Origin: Leptolyngbya sp. BC1307
GTDB lineage: Bacteria; Cyanobacteriota; Cyanobacteriia; Phormidesmidales; Phormidesmidaceae
Assembly (NCBI RefSeq): GCF_002286735.1
Contig: NZ_NRTA01000038.1
Location: 1 to 38,419, forward strand
Reading direction: 5' to 3'
DNA length: 38,419 bases
Shown here piece after piece: positions 17,598 to 27,467 of this stretch (position 1 is its first letter; each line of letters begins with the position of its first letter). A program made the position numbers and the translations under genes. The notes beneath the pieces were generated by a model. It saw only the letters and a list, made by a program, of their open reading frames with translations, had not been told where the DNA came from and searched no databases.

Positions 17598-17894
17598 TTG
17601 AGTAGTGTATCAAGAATCACCGTTTCCCGGTAATAATTCTTCACGATTTTGCGGCGATGGCAACAGAGCCGGTGAGCGATCGCCCTACCACCATCCCCAG
17701 ATGACAGCCTGAAAGCCCGATGAATACTCAAAGCACGGCCCTTGATGGCTAGGTTACGACAGCAGGCAATGGATCTGTAGATCTAATTAGATATAAGGAA
17801 GTCATGACATGAGGCAGGCCATTGGCTGCCCCATTCGCATTGCCGGTAATCTCTGTCAATATAGATATGACGTGTTTGAGAATAATTCAAAGCT

Positions 17895-18857
17895 TTGCAG
17901 ATTACTTTTTTAGGAACCAGTTCGGGTGTACCGACGCGATCGCGCAATGTCTCTAGTGTGGCTCTGCGCCTGCCCCAAAGGGCCGAGGTGTGGCTATTTG
18001 ACTGCGGCGAAAGCACCCAGCACCAGTTTCTCAAAAGTGATTTCAAATCCAGCCAGATCCGGCGTATCTTCGTCACCCATATGCATGGTGACCACATTTT
18101 TGGGTTGCCAGGGCTGCTGGCTAGCTGTGGCATGGCGGGCACCGGCCAGCAGCAAATCGACCTTTACGGTCCGCCTGAGCTAGGCAAATATCTAGAAGCC
18201 TGTCGGCGCTATTCTAAAACCCAGTCTTCCTACCCAATTCGGGTGCATGTGACTGAGCCCGGCAAAGTCTACGAAGATGATGACTATATTGTCACCTGCC
18301 AAAAGCTCAAGCATCGCATTCCCGCCCACGGTTACCGCGTGGTCGAGAAAGACCGTACAGGCCACTTCGATGTCAAACGAGCGGCGACGCTGGGTATTCC
18401 GCCAGGGCCGCTCTACGGTCAGCTGAAGCGCGGTGAAGTCGTCACCCTGGCAGATGGCCGCAAAATCAATGGCGCAGATCTCTGCGGGCCGACGATTGTC
18501 GGGCGCAAGTTTGTTTACTGCACAGACACGGTCTTCTGCGAAAACGCCATCGAACTCGCCGACCGGGCCGATGTGCTGATTCACGAAGCGACCTTTGCCC
18601 ATCAAGATGCGGGCCTGGCCTATCAGCGGATGCACTCAACTTCTACCATGGCCGCTCAGGTCGCACTTGCCGCTCAGGTCAAGCAGCTGATCATGACCCA
18701 CTTCAGCCCTCGCTACGCGCCGGGTAACAGCTTAGGACTCGATGACCTGCTGGCTGAAGCCAGGGCAATTTTTCCGCACACGCTGATGGCCAGAGACTTT
18801 TTGACCTATGACATCGCCCGGACGGATGAGCAACCCAAAGTCGAGGCGGTTGTGTAA
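17895..18857 (+). CDS. rnz: ribonuclease Z (tRNA 3' endonuclease)
   Basis: This encodes 320 residues, typical of the short RNase Z form that cuts precursor tRNAs 3' of the discriminator base. The MBL fold is complete: start [21 protein letters not shown], metal motif [13 protein letters not shown] (H62, H64, D66, H67), the exosite arm around [21 protein letters not shown] (metal-bridging Asp) and a C-terminal THFSPRY His. The start is TTG at 17895, fixed by the invariant N-terminal strand; no ATG lies close upstream. Relevance here: the tRNA-Thr gene at 36858 does not encode its CCA end, so its 3' end would depend on this enzyme. It converges with the Cys-rich gene ending at 18876. Confidence 0.96.
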   Translation: MQITFLGTSSGVPTRSRNVSSVALRLPQRAEVWLFDCGESTQHQFLKSDFKSSQIRRIFVTHMHGDHIFGLPGLLASCGMAGTGQQQIDLYGPPELGKYLEACRRYSKTQSSYPIRVHVTEPGKVYEDDDYIVTCQKLKHRIPAHGYRVVEKDRTGHFDVKRAATLGIPPGPLYGQLKRGEVVTLADGRKINGADLCGPTIVGRKFVYCTDTVFCENAIELADRADVLIHEATFAHQDAGLAYQRMHSTSTMAAQVALAAQVKQLIMTHFSPRYAPGNSLGLDDLLAEARAIFPHTLMARDFLTYDIARTDEQPKVEAVV

Positions 18858-18875
18858 GTCGGCTGGCGACTAGGG

Positions 18876-19292
18876 CTAGTTTCTAGACTGCAGACGGTCG
18901 TTCATCTGACCAAGGTGGCGATGGCTGTCAACCGGTAGTCTAGGGTGGGGTAAGTCTACGTTAGGCCAGTTGGATAAGTCATCACACGGGCAAGGACGGG
19001 TGCTGAGTTGACTCTGCGACAGGGGGGCAGGCATACTGCAGCGGGCGCAGCTTTCAAAATCCCACTCGGAAGAGAGGAGTTCGGCGATGGTTTGATCGGT
19101 GCCGATTAAGTAGCAGCCTTTACCTTCTCCTTTGAGAATATCTGTCCAGCAGGCTTCAAATTCAGGGCTGAAGCGATCGCCTTGAATGATCTTTTCGAGC
19201 TTGTATATCGCTCGACCGTCATTGCTCACTATCTGCTTACCTAGCTGAAACCAGTGAGCTAGATAGTTTTTAACTTCAGTGCGAGAGGCCAT
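18876..19292 (-). CDS. conserved cyanobacterial protein with Cys cluster
   Basis: This encodes 138 residues. It begins MASRTEVKNYLAHWFQLGK and contains EKIIQGDRFSPEFEACW, TIAELLSSEWDFESC and a cysteine cluster: CARC followed about 18 residues later by CPCDDLSNWPN. The paired CxxC and CxC would suit a small zinc site. I recall homologues in many cyanobacteria with the same 'KNYLA-x-WFQLGK ... CARC-x-MP ... PC-x-C-x-DLS-x-WPN' layout but no assigned function. No membrane segment. It lies upstream of nothing on its own strand within 150 nt, and converges with rnz, with 18 nt between the stops. Confidence 0.75.
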   Translation of the reverse strand: MASRTEVKNYLAHWFQLGKQIVSNDGRAIYKLEKIIQGDRFSPEFEACWTDILKGEGKGCYLIGTDQTIAELLSSEWDFESCARCSMPAPLSQSQLSTRPCPCDDLSNWPNVDLPHPRLPVDSHRHLGQMNDRLQSRN

Positions 19293-19446
19293 AGTTTGAA
19301 GAATACCTTTACAGTTGCGCCAATTTTAGCGACCGTCTTCTGAGCTTTAATAATTCGATAAAAATATTTTAACGATCAAGAGAGCGTCAGCGCTGTCGGG
19401 CCTCAATTGCAGTTGAGCTGTTGCCTGTACTGGACGCTATAAGAAA

Positions 19447-19992
19447 CTATACGATTAGCTGTCCTAGTTCGGCAAGATTGATGGCATAGCCGCCGGTTGT
19501 AAGATAGACATCGGTCGAGATCGCCCCGACCGCGCGACTGAGACTGCCTAAGCGATCGCGAAAAGTTCGGCCCAGTTCATAAGCCGGCACGACGCCCCAA
19601 CCAGTCTCTTCGGCCACTAAGATCACCTCGGCTGTTGTCTGATTAAGGGCAGTAATGAGCTGCTGCTGGGCGATCTCCCAGGTTTCAGCTTCCTGCTCGA
19701 TCAAGTTGGCTAGCCAGGTGCCGAGAGAATCGACCAGCAGACAGTGAGTATGGTTGTGGTGAGCGATCGCCGCTGCCAGATTGACCGGCACTTCCTGACA
19801 TTGCCACTGCGCCGGGCGTCTCTGCCGATGTTTGGCAATGCGGGCCTGCCATTCAGCATCGCCAGGGTTTTTTCGGGCCGTGGCAATGTATACGACCTGT
19901 TGGCGCTTTTGGGCCGCTTTTTGCTGGGCCAAGCCTTCGGCCCATTCACTCTTACCCGAGCGGGCAGGGCCAGTTACCAGGGTGATCGTCAT
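19447..19992 (-). CDS. cobU: adenosylcobinamide kinase / guanylyltransferase
   Basis: This encodes 181 residues, the usual length. CobU (CobP) phosphorylates adenosylcobinamide and then transfers GMP to give adenosylcobinamide-GDP, the substrate of CobS. Visible motifs: P-loop GPARSGKSEWAE (8-19), YIATARKNPGD, the RIAKHRQRRP segment carrying the histidine guanylylated in the enzyme, LLVDSLGTWLANL and the signature VAEETGWGVVPAYELGRTFRD. The gene is separated from cobS (22722-23492) by ycf65 and the F1 operon, so the lower-ligand assembly genes are near each other but not in one operon. No B12 riboswitch was seen ahead of it. Confidence 0.95.
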   Translation of the reverse strand: MTITLVTGPARSGKSEWAEGLAQQKAAQKRQQVVYIATARKNPGDAEWQARIAKHRQRRPAQWQCQEVPVNLAAAIAHHNHTHCLLVDSLGTWLANLIEQEAETWEIAQQQLITALNQTTAEVILVAEETGWGVVPAYELGRTFRDRLGSLSRAVGAISTDVYLTTGGYAINLAELGQLIV

Positions 19993-20100
19993 AAGCGCGA
20001 ACTTAGTTTCCTAACTGTGCTAATTTTTGAGATCGATGGTGAAAATTTAGGATTATGGTATAGTAAAAAACTGTAGTTTCGCCCAATTTAGGGATCGCAA

Positions 20101-20107
20101 TTGGAGG
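20101..20107 (+). promoter_or_regulatory. Shine-Dalgarno fixing the TTG start of ycf65
   Basis: TTGGAGG ends seven bases before the TTG at 20115, an optimal spacing that supports the TTG start. Upstream, TATAGT at 20059-20064 is a plausible -10, without a convincing -35. Confidence 0.65.
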
Positions 20108-20114
20108 TTTTCGT

Positions 20115-20441
20115 TTGGAGTCTGTGGAATCGATTGAATCGGATGCTCGGTTCATATTAAAGGTACTTTGGTTAGATAAAGACGTAGCGCTAGCAGTCGA
20201 TCAGGTGGTGGGTAAAGGCACTAGCCCGCTCACTTCATACTTTTTCTGGCCTCGCAACGACGCTTGGGAGCAGCTCAAGGCTGAGGTGGAGTCCAAGTCT
20301 TGGATCACCGATGAAGAGAGCGTGGCCCTGCTCAATAAAGCGACCGAAATCATCAACTATTGGCAAGAAGAAGGCAAATCTAAGCCCATGAGCGAAGCTC
20401 AGAGCAAGTTTCCTGAAGTGGCCTTTACCGGTAGCTCATGA
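20115..20441 (+). CDS. 30S ribosomal protein PSRP-3 / Ycf65
   Basis: This encodes 108 residues. PSRP-3 (Ycf65) is a small-subunit ribosomal protein of cyanobacteria and plastids, absent from most other bacteria. Recognisable segments: [43 protein letters not shown], then the helix [24 protein letters not shown]. The C-terminal tail ([19 protein letters not shown]) is variable in the family. The start is TTG with a strong GGAGG seven bases upstream. It is monocistronic, ending at a long hairpin shared with the F1 epsilon gene on the other strand. The gene is a good lineage marker for this window. Confidence 0.92.
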   Translation: MESVESIESDARFILKVLWLDKDVALAVDQVVGKGTSPLTSYFFWPRNDAWEQLKAEVESKSWITDEESVALLNKATEIINYWQEEGKSKPMSEAQSKFPEVAFTGSS

Positions 20442-20473
20442 TTGGGCTGCTCGGATGATAGGTATTGCCTAAT

Positions 20474-20528
20474 AAAAGTAAAGAAACCCCTCTGACGGTC
20501 AAATGTCAGAGGGGTTTCTTTACTTTTT
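20474..20528. terminator. bidirectional terminator between ycf65 and atpC
   Basis: GTAAAGAAACCCCTCTGAC (20478-20496) pairs perfectly with its complement at 20505-20523 over an eight-base loop. Flanking AAAA (20474-20477) and TTTTT (20524-20528) extend the stem and give a U tract on both strands, suiting the two convergent genes. Confidence 0.9.
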
Positions 20529-20555
20529 CGCATCATACATAATCGGCTGACGGCT

Positions 20556-20972
20556 CTATACGCTGCCACCAGCAGCCTGCAGTCGAGCGCGGGCCTTTTT
20601 CAACGCTTGGGTAGCCTGCATGAACGCTTTACGATCCTCGCTAGAGACACCGTCAGCGGTAGCCTGGGCTTCTTCGTAAGCTTTAGCAGCTTCTGTCTGG
20701 TCAATGCTATCTCCCCGCTCAGCGCCATTGACCAAAATAATCACCTCATCCGCTTCAACTTCGGCGAAGCCGCCCATCAGCGCAATAGAAATCCACTCTT
20801 TGCTGCCTTCAGTCGAGCGAACCCTTAAGACGCCCGTATCTAAGGCAGTTAGCAGCGGTGCGTGCCCACCTAATATACCCAACTGGCCGGTAGTGCTCGG
20901 TAAAATCACCTCTTCGGCTTCGTCATCCCAAACCGTTTTATCAGGCGCTACAACGCGCACGACTAAAGACAT
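20556..20972 (-). CDS. atpC: ATP synthase F1 subunit epsilon
   Basis: This encodes 138 residues from the ATG at 20972, which has GAGAG just upstream; a start four codons earlier (20984) is less likely. Called atpE in plastid-style naming. Epsilon links the F1 gamma rotor to the c-ring and inhibits ATP hydrolysis. The beta-sandwich half shows [43 protein letters not shown] in its usual order (P-S-x-x-G-x-L-G-I-L-x-x-H-A-P), and the C-terminal helices follow ([21 protein letters not shown]). It lies directly downstream of the beta gene with 69 nt between, as in other cyanobacteria where beta and epsilon form an operon separate from the other ATP synthase genes. Confidence 0.95.
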   Translation of the reverse strand: MSLVVRVVAPDKTVWDDEAEEVILPSTTGQLGILGGHAPLLTALDTGVLRVRSTEGSKEWISIALMGGFAEVEADEVIILVNGAERGDSIDQTEAAKAYEEAQATADGVSSEDRKAFMQATQALKKARARLQAAGGSV

Positions 20973-21009
20973 AGCTCTCTTCAAGTAAATAGTGTTTTAA
21001 AGCTGAAAT

Positions 21010-21029
21010 TTCCCCTCCGAAGAGGGGAA
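21010..21029 (-). promoter_or_regulatory. intercistronic hairpin between F1 beta and epsilon
   Basis: TTCCCCTC and GAGGGGAA form a perfect 8-bp stem with a CGAA loop, 12 nt past the beta stop codon. No T run follows on the minus strand, so it is more likely an RNA-stability or processing element, or a weak attenuator, than a terminator. Confidence 0.5.
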
Positions 21030-21041
21030 GTTAGCCAGTGT

Positions 21042-22541
<1,500 letters not shown>

Positions 22542-22721
22542 TCAATCGGTAAGATCTGCTCAAAGTGCCGTCTCTAAGGTTATCACTAGATGCCTCGCCT
22601 TTGAAAACTATGGAGATAAAATGGGTGAAGGGAAATCCAGCGCGGCTAATCCAATTTAAAGGAATAGGTGATGTACACCAGAAACTGTTTTACTGCCGCG
22701 CTTTATTTACCCGAAGCGAGA

Positions 22722-23492
22722 TTAGCACCCTACCGTTAAGCTACAGAGCAGCAAGGCTTCGGTCCACTCCACCACTGCGCCATAGGTATCGCCGGTATGC
22801 CCGCCTAGCCGCCGGTTAAAGTAAGCACTGGTTAATCCGGCAAAAATCAGGCCGCCAATCACCGTACGCCCGATCAGAGGCCACGGCACGAGGGTGCTAA
22901 CCCCTACTCCTAAGCTCAGCCCTAGCATCCCCACCAGACTGGGCAGCGTGTACCAGAGCGAAGGTAAAGCCGCTTGATGAAACGCCCCTTTGCCCTCTGC
23001 TTTGAGGTAGGGATAGCGGGCGATCGCCCACTGCTGACCCCAGCGTCCCCACATGGCGATCGCGATCAAAATAAAAGGCCGGTGAGCGGTCAGCGCCGCT
23101 AGTGCCGTCACCTTGAGAAGGATGAGCGCGATCGCTGCCATCCCCCCGAAAGCGCCCATCCGGCTGTCTGCCATCACCGCCAATCGCCGCTCCGCATCAG
23201 GCACAGCTAGCCCGTCGGCGGCATCCATGACCCCGTCTAAATGCAGCCCGCCCGTCAGGGCAATTCCCAGCGTGATCACCCAAGCGCTGCGCACGGTGTC
23301 AGGCACCTGGCAGGCAGTCAGCCCCCAATCAGCTAGCGCCAGTAAACCGCCCACCACCACGCCTACCCAGGGCACCCACTGCGCTACCCATCGAAACTCT
23401 AGCGGCCAGCCTGAGGGCACCGGCAAGCGCGTGTAGAACATCAGCGCTCCGTTCCAATTTGCCCAGAGAGTCCCGATAGCCGATTTGATCAA
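22722..23492 (-). CDS. cobS: adenosylcobinamide-GDP ribazoletransferase (cobalamin synthase)
   Basis: This encodes 256 residues. CobS is an integral membrane enzyme that joins adenosylcobinamide-GDP and alpha-ribazole to form adenosylcobalamin. The sequence is hydrophobic, with about six membrane segments, and has the acidic metal-binding motif LDGVMDAADGLAVPDAERRL followed by MADSRMGAFG. The N-terminus NGALMFYTRLPVP is typical. The first in-frame start is TTG at 23492; the next ATG at codon 18 would remove part of the first conserved helix, so TTG is preferred although no Shine-Dalgarno is evident. The 3' region ends SLTVGC just before the ATP synthase promoter region. CobU is encoded 2.7 kb away on the same strand. 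Confidence 0.93.
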   Translation of the reverse strand: MIKSAIGTLWANWNGALMFYTRLPVPSGWPLEFRWVAQWVPWVGVVVGGLLALADWGLTACQVPDTVRSAWVITLGIALTGGLHLDGVMDAADGLAVPDAERRLAVMADSRMGAFGGMAAIALILLKVTALAALTAHRPFILIAIAMWGRWGQQWAIARYPYLKAEGKGAFHQAALPSLWYTLPSLVGMLGLSLGVGVSTLVPWPLIGRTVIGGLIFAGLTSAYFNRRLGGHTGDTYGAVVEWTEALLLCSLTVGC

Positions 23493-23800
23493 CGTTTGTA
23501 TGTCCGAGCGATGTTTCTTCAGATTCTTAACTTAATATTTTTGACGAATACATTTTTGGCGAATAAGGAGAAAATGTTCTATCTGTAAGGCGGTTTATCA
23601 CGACGCTGACATCTAGCTTTTGGCCGAGCAGTTCATCAAGACAAAACCCTTCTCATGAAGTATTTCAAAATCTGCCAAATCTAACATTGCAAACTCTTAG
23701 ACTTCGTATATCGTTGAGTGTAGATTGCCGAATTTGTTGAGCTTTGCTTAACAGGTTTTCTCAAGTTAGACTGTTTATTGGCCTACGTATAGCCTTTCCA
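23493..23800. other. AT-rich divergent intergenic region
   Basis: This 308-nt gap lies between divergent cobS and the gene at 23801. It is AT-rich and has an imperfect direct repeat, TTTTTGACGAATACA then TTTTTGGCGAATAAG near 23539-23568. I looked for a cobalamin riboswitch on the minus strand ahead of cobS and saw no B12 box. No ORF with coding character. Confidence 0.4.
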
Positions 23801-24244
23801 ATGAACCACAAAAATTCCAGCGGTCTGCCTGCGCCCTGTATTGTTGATAGCGGTATCGTTGTTCATAAGACCGATATGCTCCGATTGCTGCAAGGTCTGC
23901 ATCGCGTCCGCTATGACCACCAGCAAGACGGGGAAATCACCAATACAGGCGAAGGCTGCGTAGTAGAAGCGTTTGACGACCCTCAGCAAGCAACGCTAGT
24001 AGCCAACCGCAGTCTTTACCTCAACGTTCACAGCTTCGACTATCTAGAGTTGGTGACCAACGGAGAAGAAACCAGCTTTGCCCTCGTGCAAGACACGCGC
24101 TGCCTGTGCCTGACGCCGATTGCTAGCCCTGCTGAAGATCGCTCAGCCCACCAGCTAGACGCAGCCGCTTTAGAAGCGATCGTCACAGAAGCACTCTCAG
24201 CCAGTTGGGATGCCTCTCTAGACGATGAGCGCTATCTGCCTTAG
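23801..24244 (+). CDS. conserved hypothetical protein
   Basis: This encodes 147 residues from ATG 23801 (an upstream in-frame start at 23744 gives a poorly conserved-looking extension). Readable segments: CIVDSGIVVHKTDMLRLLQGLHRVRYDH, NTGEGCVVEAFDDPQQATLVANRSLYLNVHSFDYLEL and a C-terminal region with Ala- and Asp-rich helices ending DDERYLP. The mix of short beta strands and an Asn-Arg-x-Leu-Tyr-Leu-Asn core suggests a small globular cytoplasmic protein. No known motif, signal or membrane segment was recognised. It lies 99 nt upstream of tgt on the same strand and may be co-transcribed with it. Function unknown. Confidence 0.65.
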   Translation: MNHKNSSGLPAPCIVDSGIVVHKTDMLRLLQGLHRVRYDHQQDGEITNTGEGCVVEAFDDPQQATLVANRSLYLNVHSFDYLELVTNGEETSFALVQDTRCLCLTPIASPAEDRSAHQLDAAALEAIVTEALSASWDASLDDERYLP

Positions 24245-24325
24245 CCATTTGGCAAGCTGTCTAAACTTACGCCATTTTACCCTCAGCGCAGAGTGCCCTC
24301 GGTGTATCGTGCCCTCAGTATCTAG

Positions 24326-25444
<1,119 letters not shown>

Positions 25445-25628
25445 CGGGTTGGTAAAGGCCAAGCTATTTGGCAAAGTATCGTAACAATATTAGCCAGCCA
25501 GCTTGAGCTGAAAGGCCCTGGCTGACAGGTGCTGGAGCCACTTCGACCAAGGTAAAGCGGACGCAAAGGCGATCGCAGATCGTGATAAAATGACATTTAC
25601 TATTACACAAGCACTTGGAGACACCGGA

Positions 25629-25769
25629 ATGATGGATGCCGCACTGCTGGTAGCAACTTTGCCCGAAGCCTACCGCGCCTTCGGACCGCTAATTGACGTT
25701 TTGCCCATTCTTCCTATCTTCTTTTTGCTGCTCGCTTTTGTATGGCAGGCGTCGGTGGGCTTCAGATAG
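25629..25769 (+). CDS. psbK: photosystem II protein PsbK
   Basis: This encodes a 46-residue precursor. PsbK is a single-span low-molecular-mass subunit of the photosystem II core, bound near CP43. The conserved mature part starts at [20 protein letters not shown] and continues through [16 protein letters not shown], a single membrane helix with the family's usual ending; the first eight or nine residues are the leader removed in maturation. Two adjacent ATG codons (25629 and 25632) are possible; GGAG lies 8-11 nt upstream. It is preceded by tgt and followed by a strong terminator. Its presence marks the host as an oxygenic phototroph. Confidence 0.95.
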   Translation: MMDAALLVATLPEAYRAFGPLIDVLPILPIFFLLLAFVWQASVGFR

Positions 25770-25893
25770 TGCGCTTCGCTGTAGATGACTTGCCCGGTGA
25801 ATAAGCTGCCTGGCTTGAGCTGACGCCCGGTTTTCTAGTCGTCACACGTTTTTTTGAGTCGCACCATTTTTGGCCTGACAATTTGGCACCTGA

Positions 25894-25929
25894 AGGTGAG
25901 CGTTCACAAGTTGAGTGCTCACCTTTTTT
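25894..25929 (+). terminator. rho-independent terminator after psbK
   Basis: AGGTGAGC (25894-25901) pairs perfectly with GCTCACCT (25917-25924) over a 15-base loop, followed by a run of T residues to 25929. Confidence 0.85.
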
Positions 25930-26210
25930 AGTGCTCACTTTAAATGCGTTTTTTAATAAATGAATCGTCCGGGTTCGCTCGATTCACTTTATTGGTAATT
26001 GTTTTAGCAGCAGGCGAGTAAATGCCGATGGGTGAGCTGCTTGTGCCCGCATTTTTACCTAAATATCAACTTTCTTTGGACAATAAGCCGCTCTTTCCTA
26101 CGTCGTTTTTCGGTTTAGTTTAGCTTTAGCTTCGTGAGAGTATTTCATCAAGAACGCTATATGTAAATAAATTTGTTCTATCCATTTGCAAACAGCGTTT
26201 AGACGAGGTT

Positions 26211-26271
26211 GTCAGTTGGATCTAGCCGCTTGTTACCGACTTAACGTGACTGCCGGCTATGACCAACTGAC
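26211..26271 (+). promoter_or_regulatory. long inverted repeat in the leader of the TPR gene
   Basis: GTCAGTTGG...AGCCG (26211-26228) is complementary to CGGCT...CCAACTGAC (26254-26271), with a small internal mismatch of about four bases and a 25-base loop. It lies 85 nt before the TPR gene. No T run follows, so it is not a terminator. Apart from this, the 586-nt gap after psbK (25770-26355) shows only the psbK terminator and no convincing gene. Confidence 0.45.
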
Positions 26272-26355
26272 GAAGTGACACATATCTCAGCAGGCTTTGC
26301 CCGCCTACTTTCACACTGAACGTATGCCATCTCTTGCAAATGCGATATCTACATC

Positions 26356-27072
26356 ATGCAATCTCTAAACTCCGCTAGCTCCAGCTCTGTTGAATCGACC
26401 GCGCCACAGATGGGGCGATCGCCCCGCAAACCCACGCGCTGGCCCAATCGCCCCTATCGCTGTCGGCCCAATACCTGGCTTTCCCGCGCCGATGCTAGCC
26501 TGCTGCTCAAGCAACAAGCGCGCTGGCAAGCTCAGCAAAATAACCATGCAGCAGCGATTCAGACCCTCAATCAGCTCATGACCTATGAGCCGGACAACGC
26601 CGACCATTACGCCAATCGCGGGCTGATGCACTACAGCCTGCAGCAGTGGGATAGCGCCCTCGCCGACTATGACGCGGCCATTGCGCTTAACGGTGAGCTA
26701 GACCGGGCCTATAGCAACCGAGCCAACCTCTATGCCAGCCAGCAAAATTGGGTCGCGGCGATCGCCGACTACGACCAGGCCATCGACCTCAATCCGCTCA
26801 ATATTCGCGCCCGCCTCAATCAGGCCATCACCTTTCGGGAGATGGGTGACTATGAAGAAGCGCTGACCTGCCTGGATATTGCCCTCTTCTTCCGGCCAGA
26901 GAGCGCCACGCTGCATGCAGAGCGAGGCCGGGTGTATCATCTGCGCGGCGACTGGAACTGTGCGATCGCCGACTACAGAATCGCCCTTGCTCTATCGGCT
27001 AACCCTAATGATCTGAGTCAGGCTAGCGCTGTCAATTACCAGGTACTCGGCTGGATGAGCAGCCTTAGCTGA
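26356..27072 (+). CDS. tetratricopeptide repeat protein
   Basis: This encodes 238 residues. The first 40 are basic and Ser/Pro-rich, without a clear signal peptide. From about 48 to 217 there are five 34-residue TPR units, the best being NADHYANRGLMHYSLQQWDSALADYDAAIALN and the next, YSNRANLYASQQNWVAAIADYDQAIDLNP. These pack as paired helices and bind partner proteins or peptides. The low-complexity N-terminus and absence of a catalytic domain leave the partner unknown. The gene stands alone on the plus strand behind a structured leader and ends 22 nt before the stop of the convergent small gene. Confidence 0.85.
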   Translation: MQSLNSASSSSVESTAPQMGRSPRKPTRWPNRPYRCRPNTWLSRADASLLLKQQARWQAQQNNHAAAIQTLNQLMTYEPDNADHYANRGLMHYSLQQWDSALADYDAAIALNGELDRAYSNRANLYASQQNWVAAIADYDQAIDLNPLNIRARLNQAITFREMGDYEEALTCLDIALFFRPESATLHAERGRVYHLRGDWNCAIADYRIALALSANPNDLSQASAVNYQVLGWMSSLS

Positions 27073-27094
27073 ACAGCAGCCAGGGCTATCAGTA

Positions 27095-27310
27095 CTACTC
27101 AATATCGATCGACTTTGGCCCTTTAGGCGCAGCGGAGTTGGCGCTGTCTGGTGCGCCAGCAGCGGGGGTAGCGCCCTGTTTATTCAGCCAGCTTCTCACC
27201 GGGTCTTCGGTCAAATCTAAACGAAAAAGGCCGGAGAAAAAGCCACCGCAAAAAGCCACCGGCTGACGGGCTAGCTCCCGCATAAAAGGGGTAAGCTCAT
27301 CGACAAACAT
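27095..27310 (-). CDS. small conserved cyanobacterial protein
   Basis: This encodes 71 residues. The start MFVDELTPFMRELARQPVAFCGGFFSGLFRLDL is followed by EDPVRSWLNKQ and a Pro/Ala-rich tail. I recall small cyanobacterial proteins with the pattern MFVDELTP-x(2)-x-ELARQPVAF-x-GGF-x-SGL-x-RL-x-L-x-x-DPV-x-SWL and no known function. The QPVAFCGGFFSGLFRL stretch is amphipathic to hydrophobic and may associate with membrane. The gene lies downstream of the SpkB-like kinase gene on the same strand, past a 14-bp tandem array. Confidence 0.75.
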   Translation of the reverse strand: MFVDELTPFMRELARQPVAFCGGFFSGLFRLDLTEDPVRSWLNKQGATPAAGAPDSANSAAPKGPKSIDIE

Positions 27311-27381
27311 ACGCGCTGCTTCCTTAAACTGGAGTCGTACTCATTAGTTTAGCGGTCGAGCGCAGGTAAGAACTCAAAGCA

Positions 27382-27451
27382 CAAAATTTTCAGGGCAAAA
27401 TTCTCAGGGCAAAGTTCTCAGGGCAAAATTCTTAGGGCAAAATTCTCACCA
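27382..27451. repeat. 14-bp tandem repeat, five units
   Basis: Units based on CAAAATTCTCAGGG start at 27382, 27396, 27410, 27424 and 27438 with one or two changes each; the last diverges at its 3' end. The array lies between the stop of the SpkB-like kinase gene (27468) and the start of the next minus-strand gene (27310), so it would be in the 3' untranslated part of the kinase message or the promoter of the small gene. Confidence 0.85.
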
Positions 27452-27467
27452 AGAATTTTCTAGGAAC

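Noticed and set aside
17783-18142. Minus-strand frame opposite rnz
   Set aside because: Antisense to the MBL motif region of RNase Z; no coding signal.
22565-22819. Plus-strand frame between atpD and cobS
   Set aside because: Partly antisense to the cobS 3' end and compositionally random.
23493-23800. Cobalamin riboswitch ahead of cobS
   Set aside because: No B12-box-like sequence on the minus strand.
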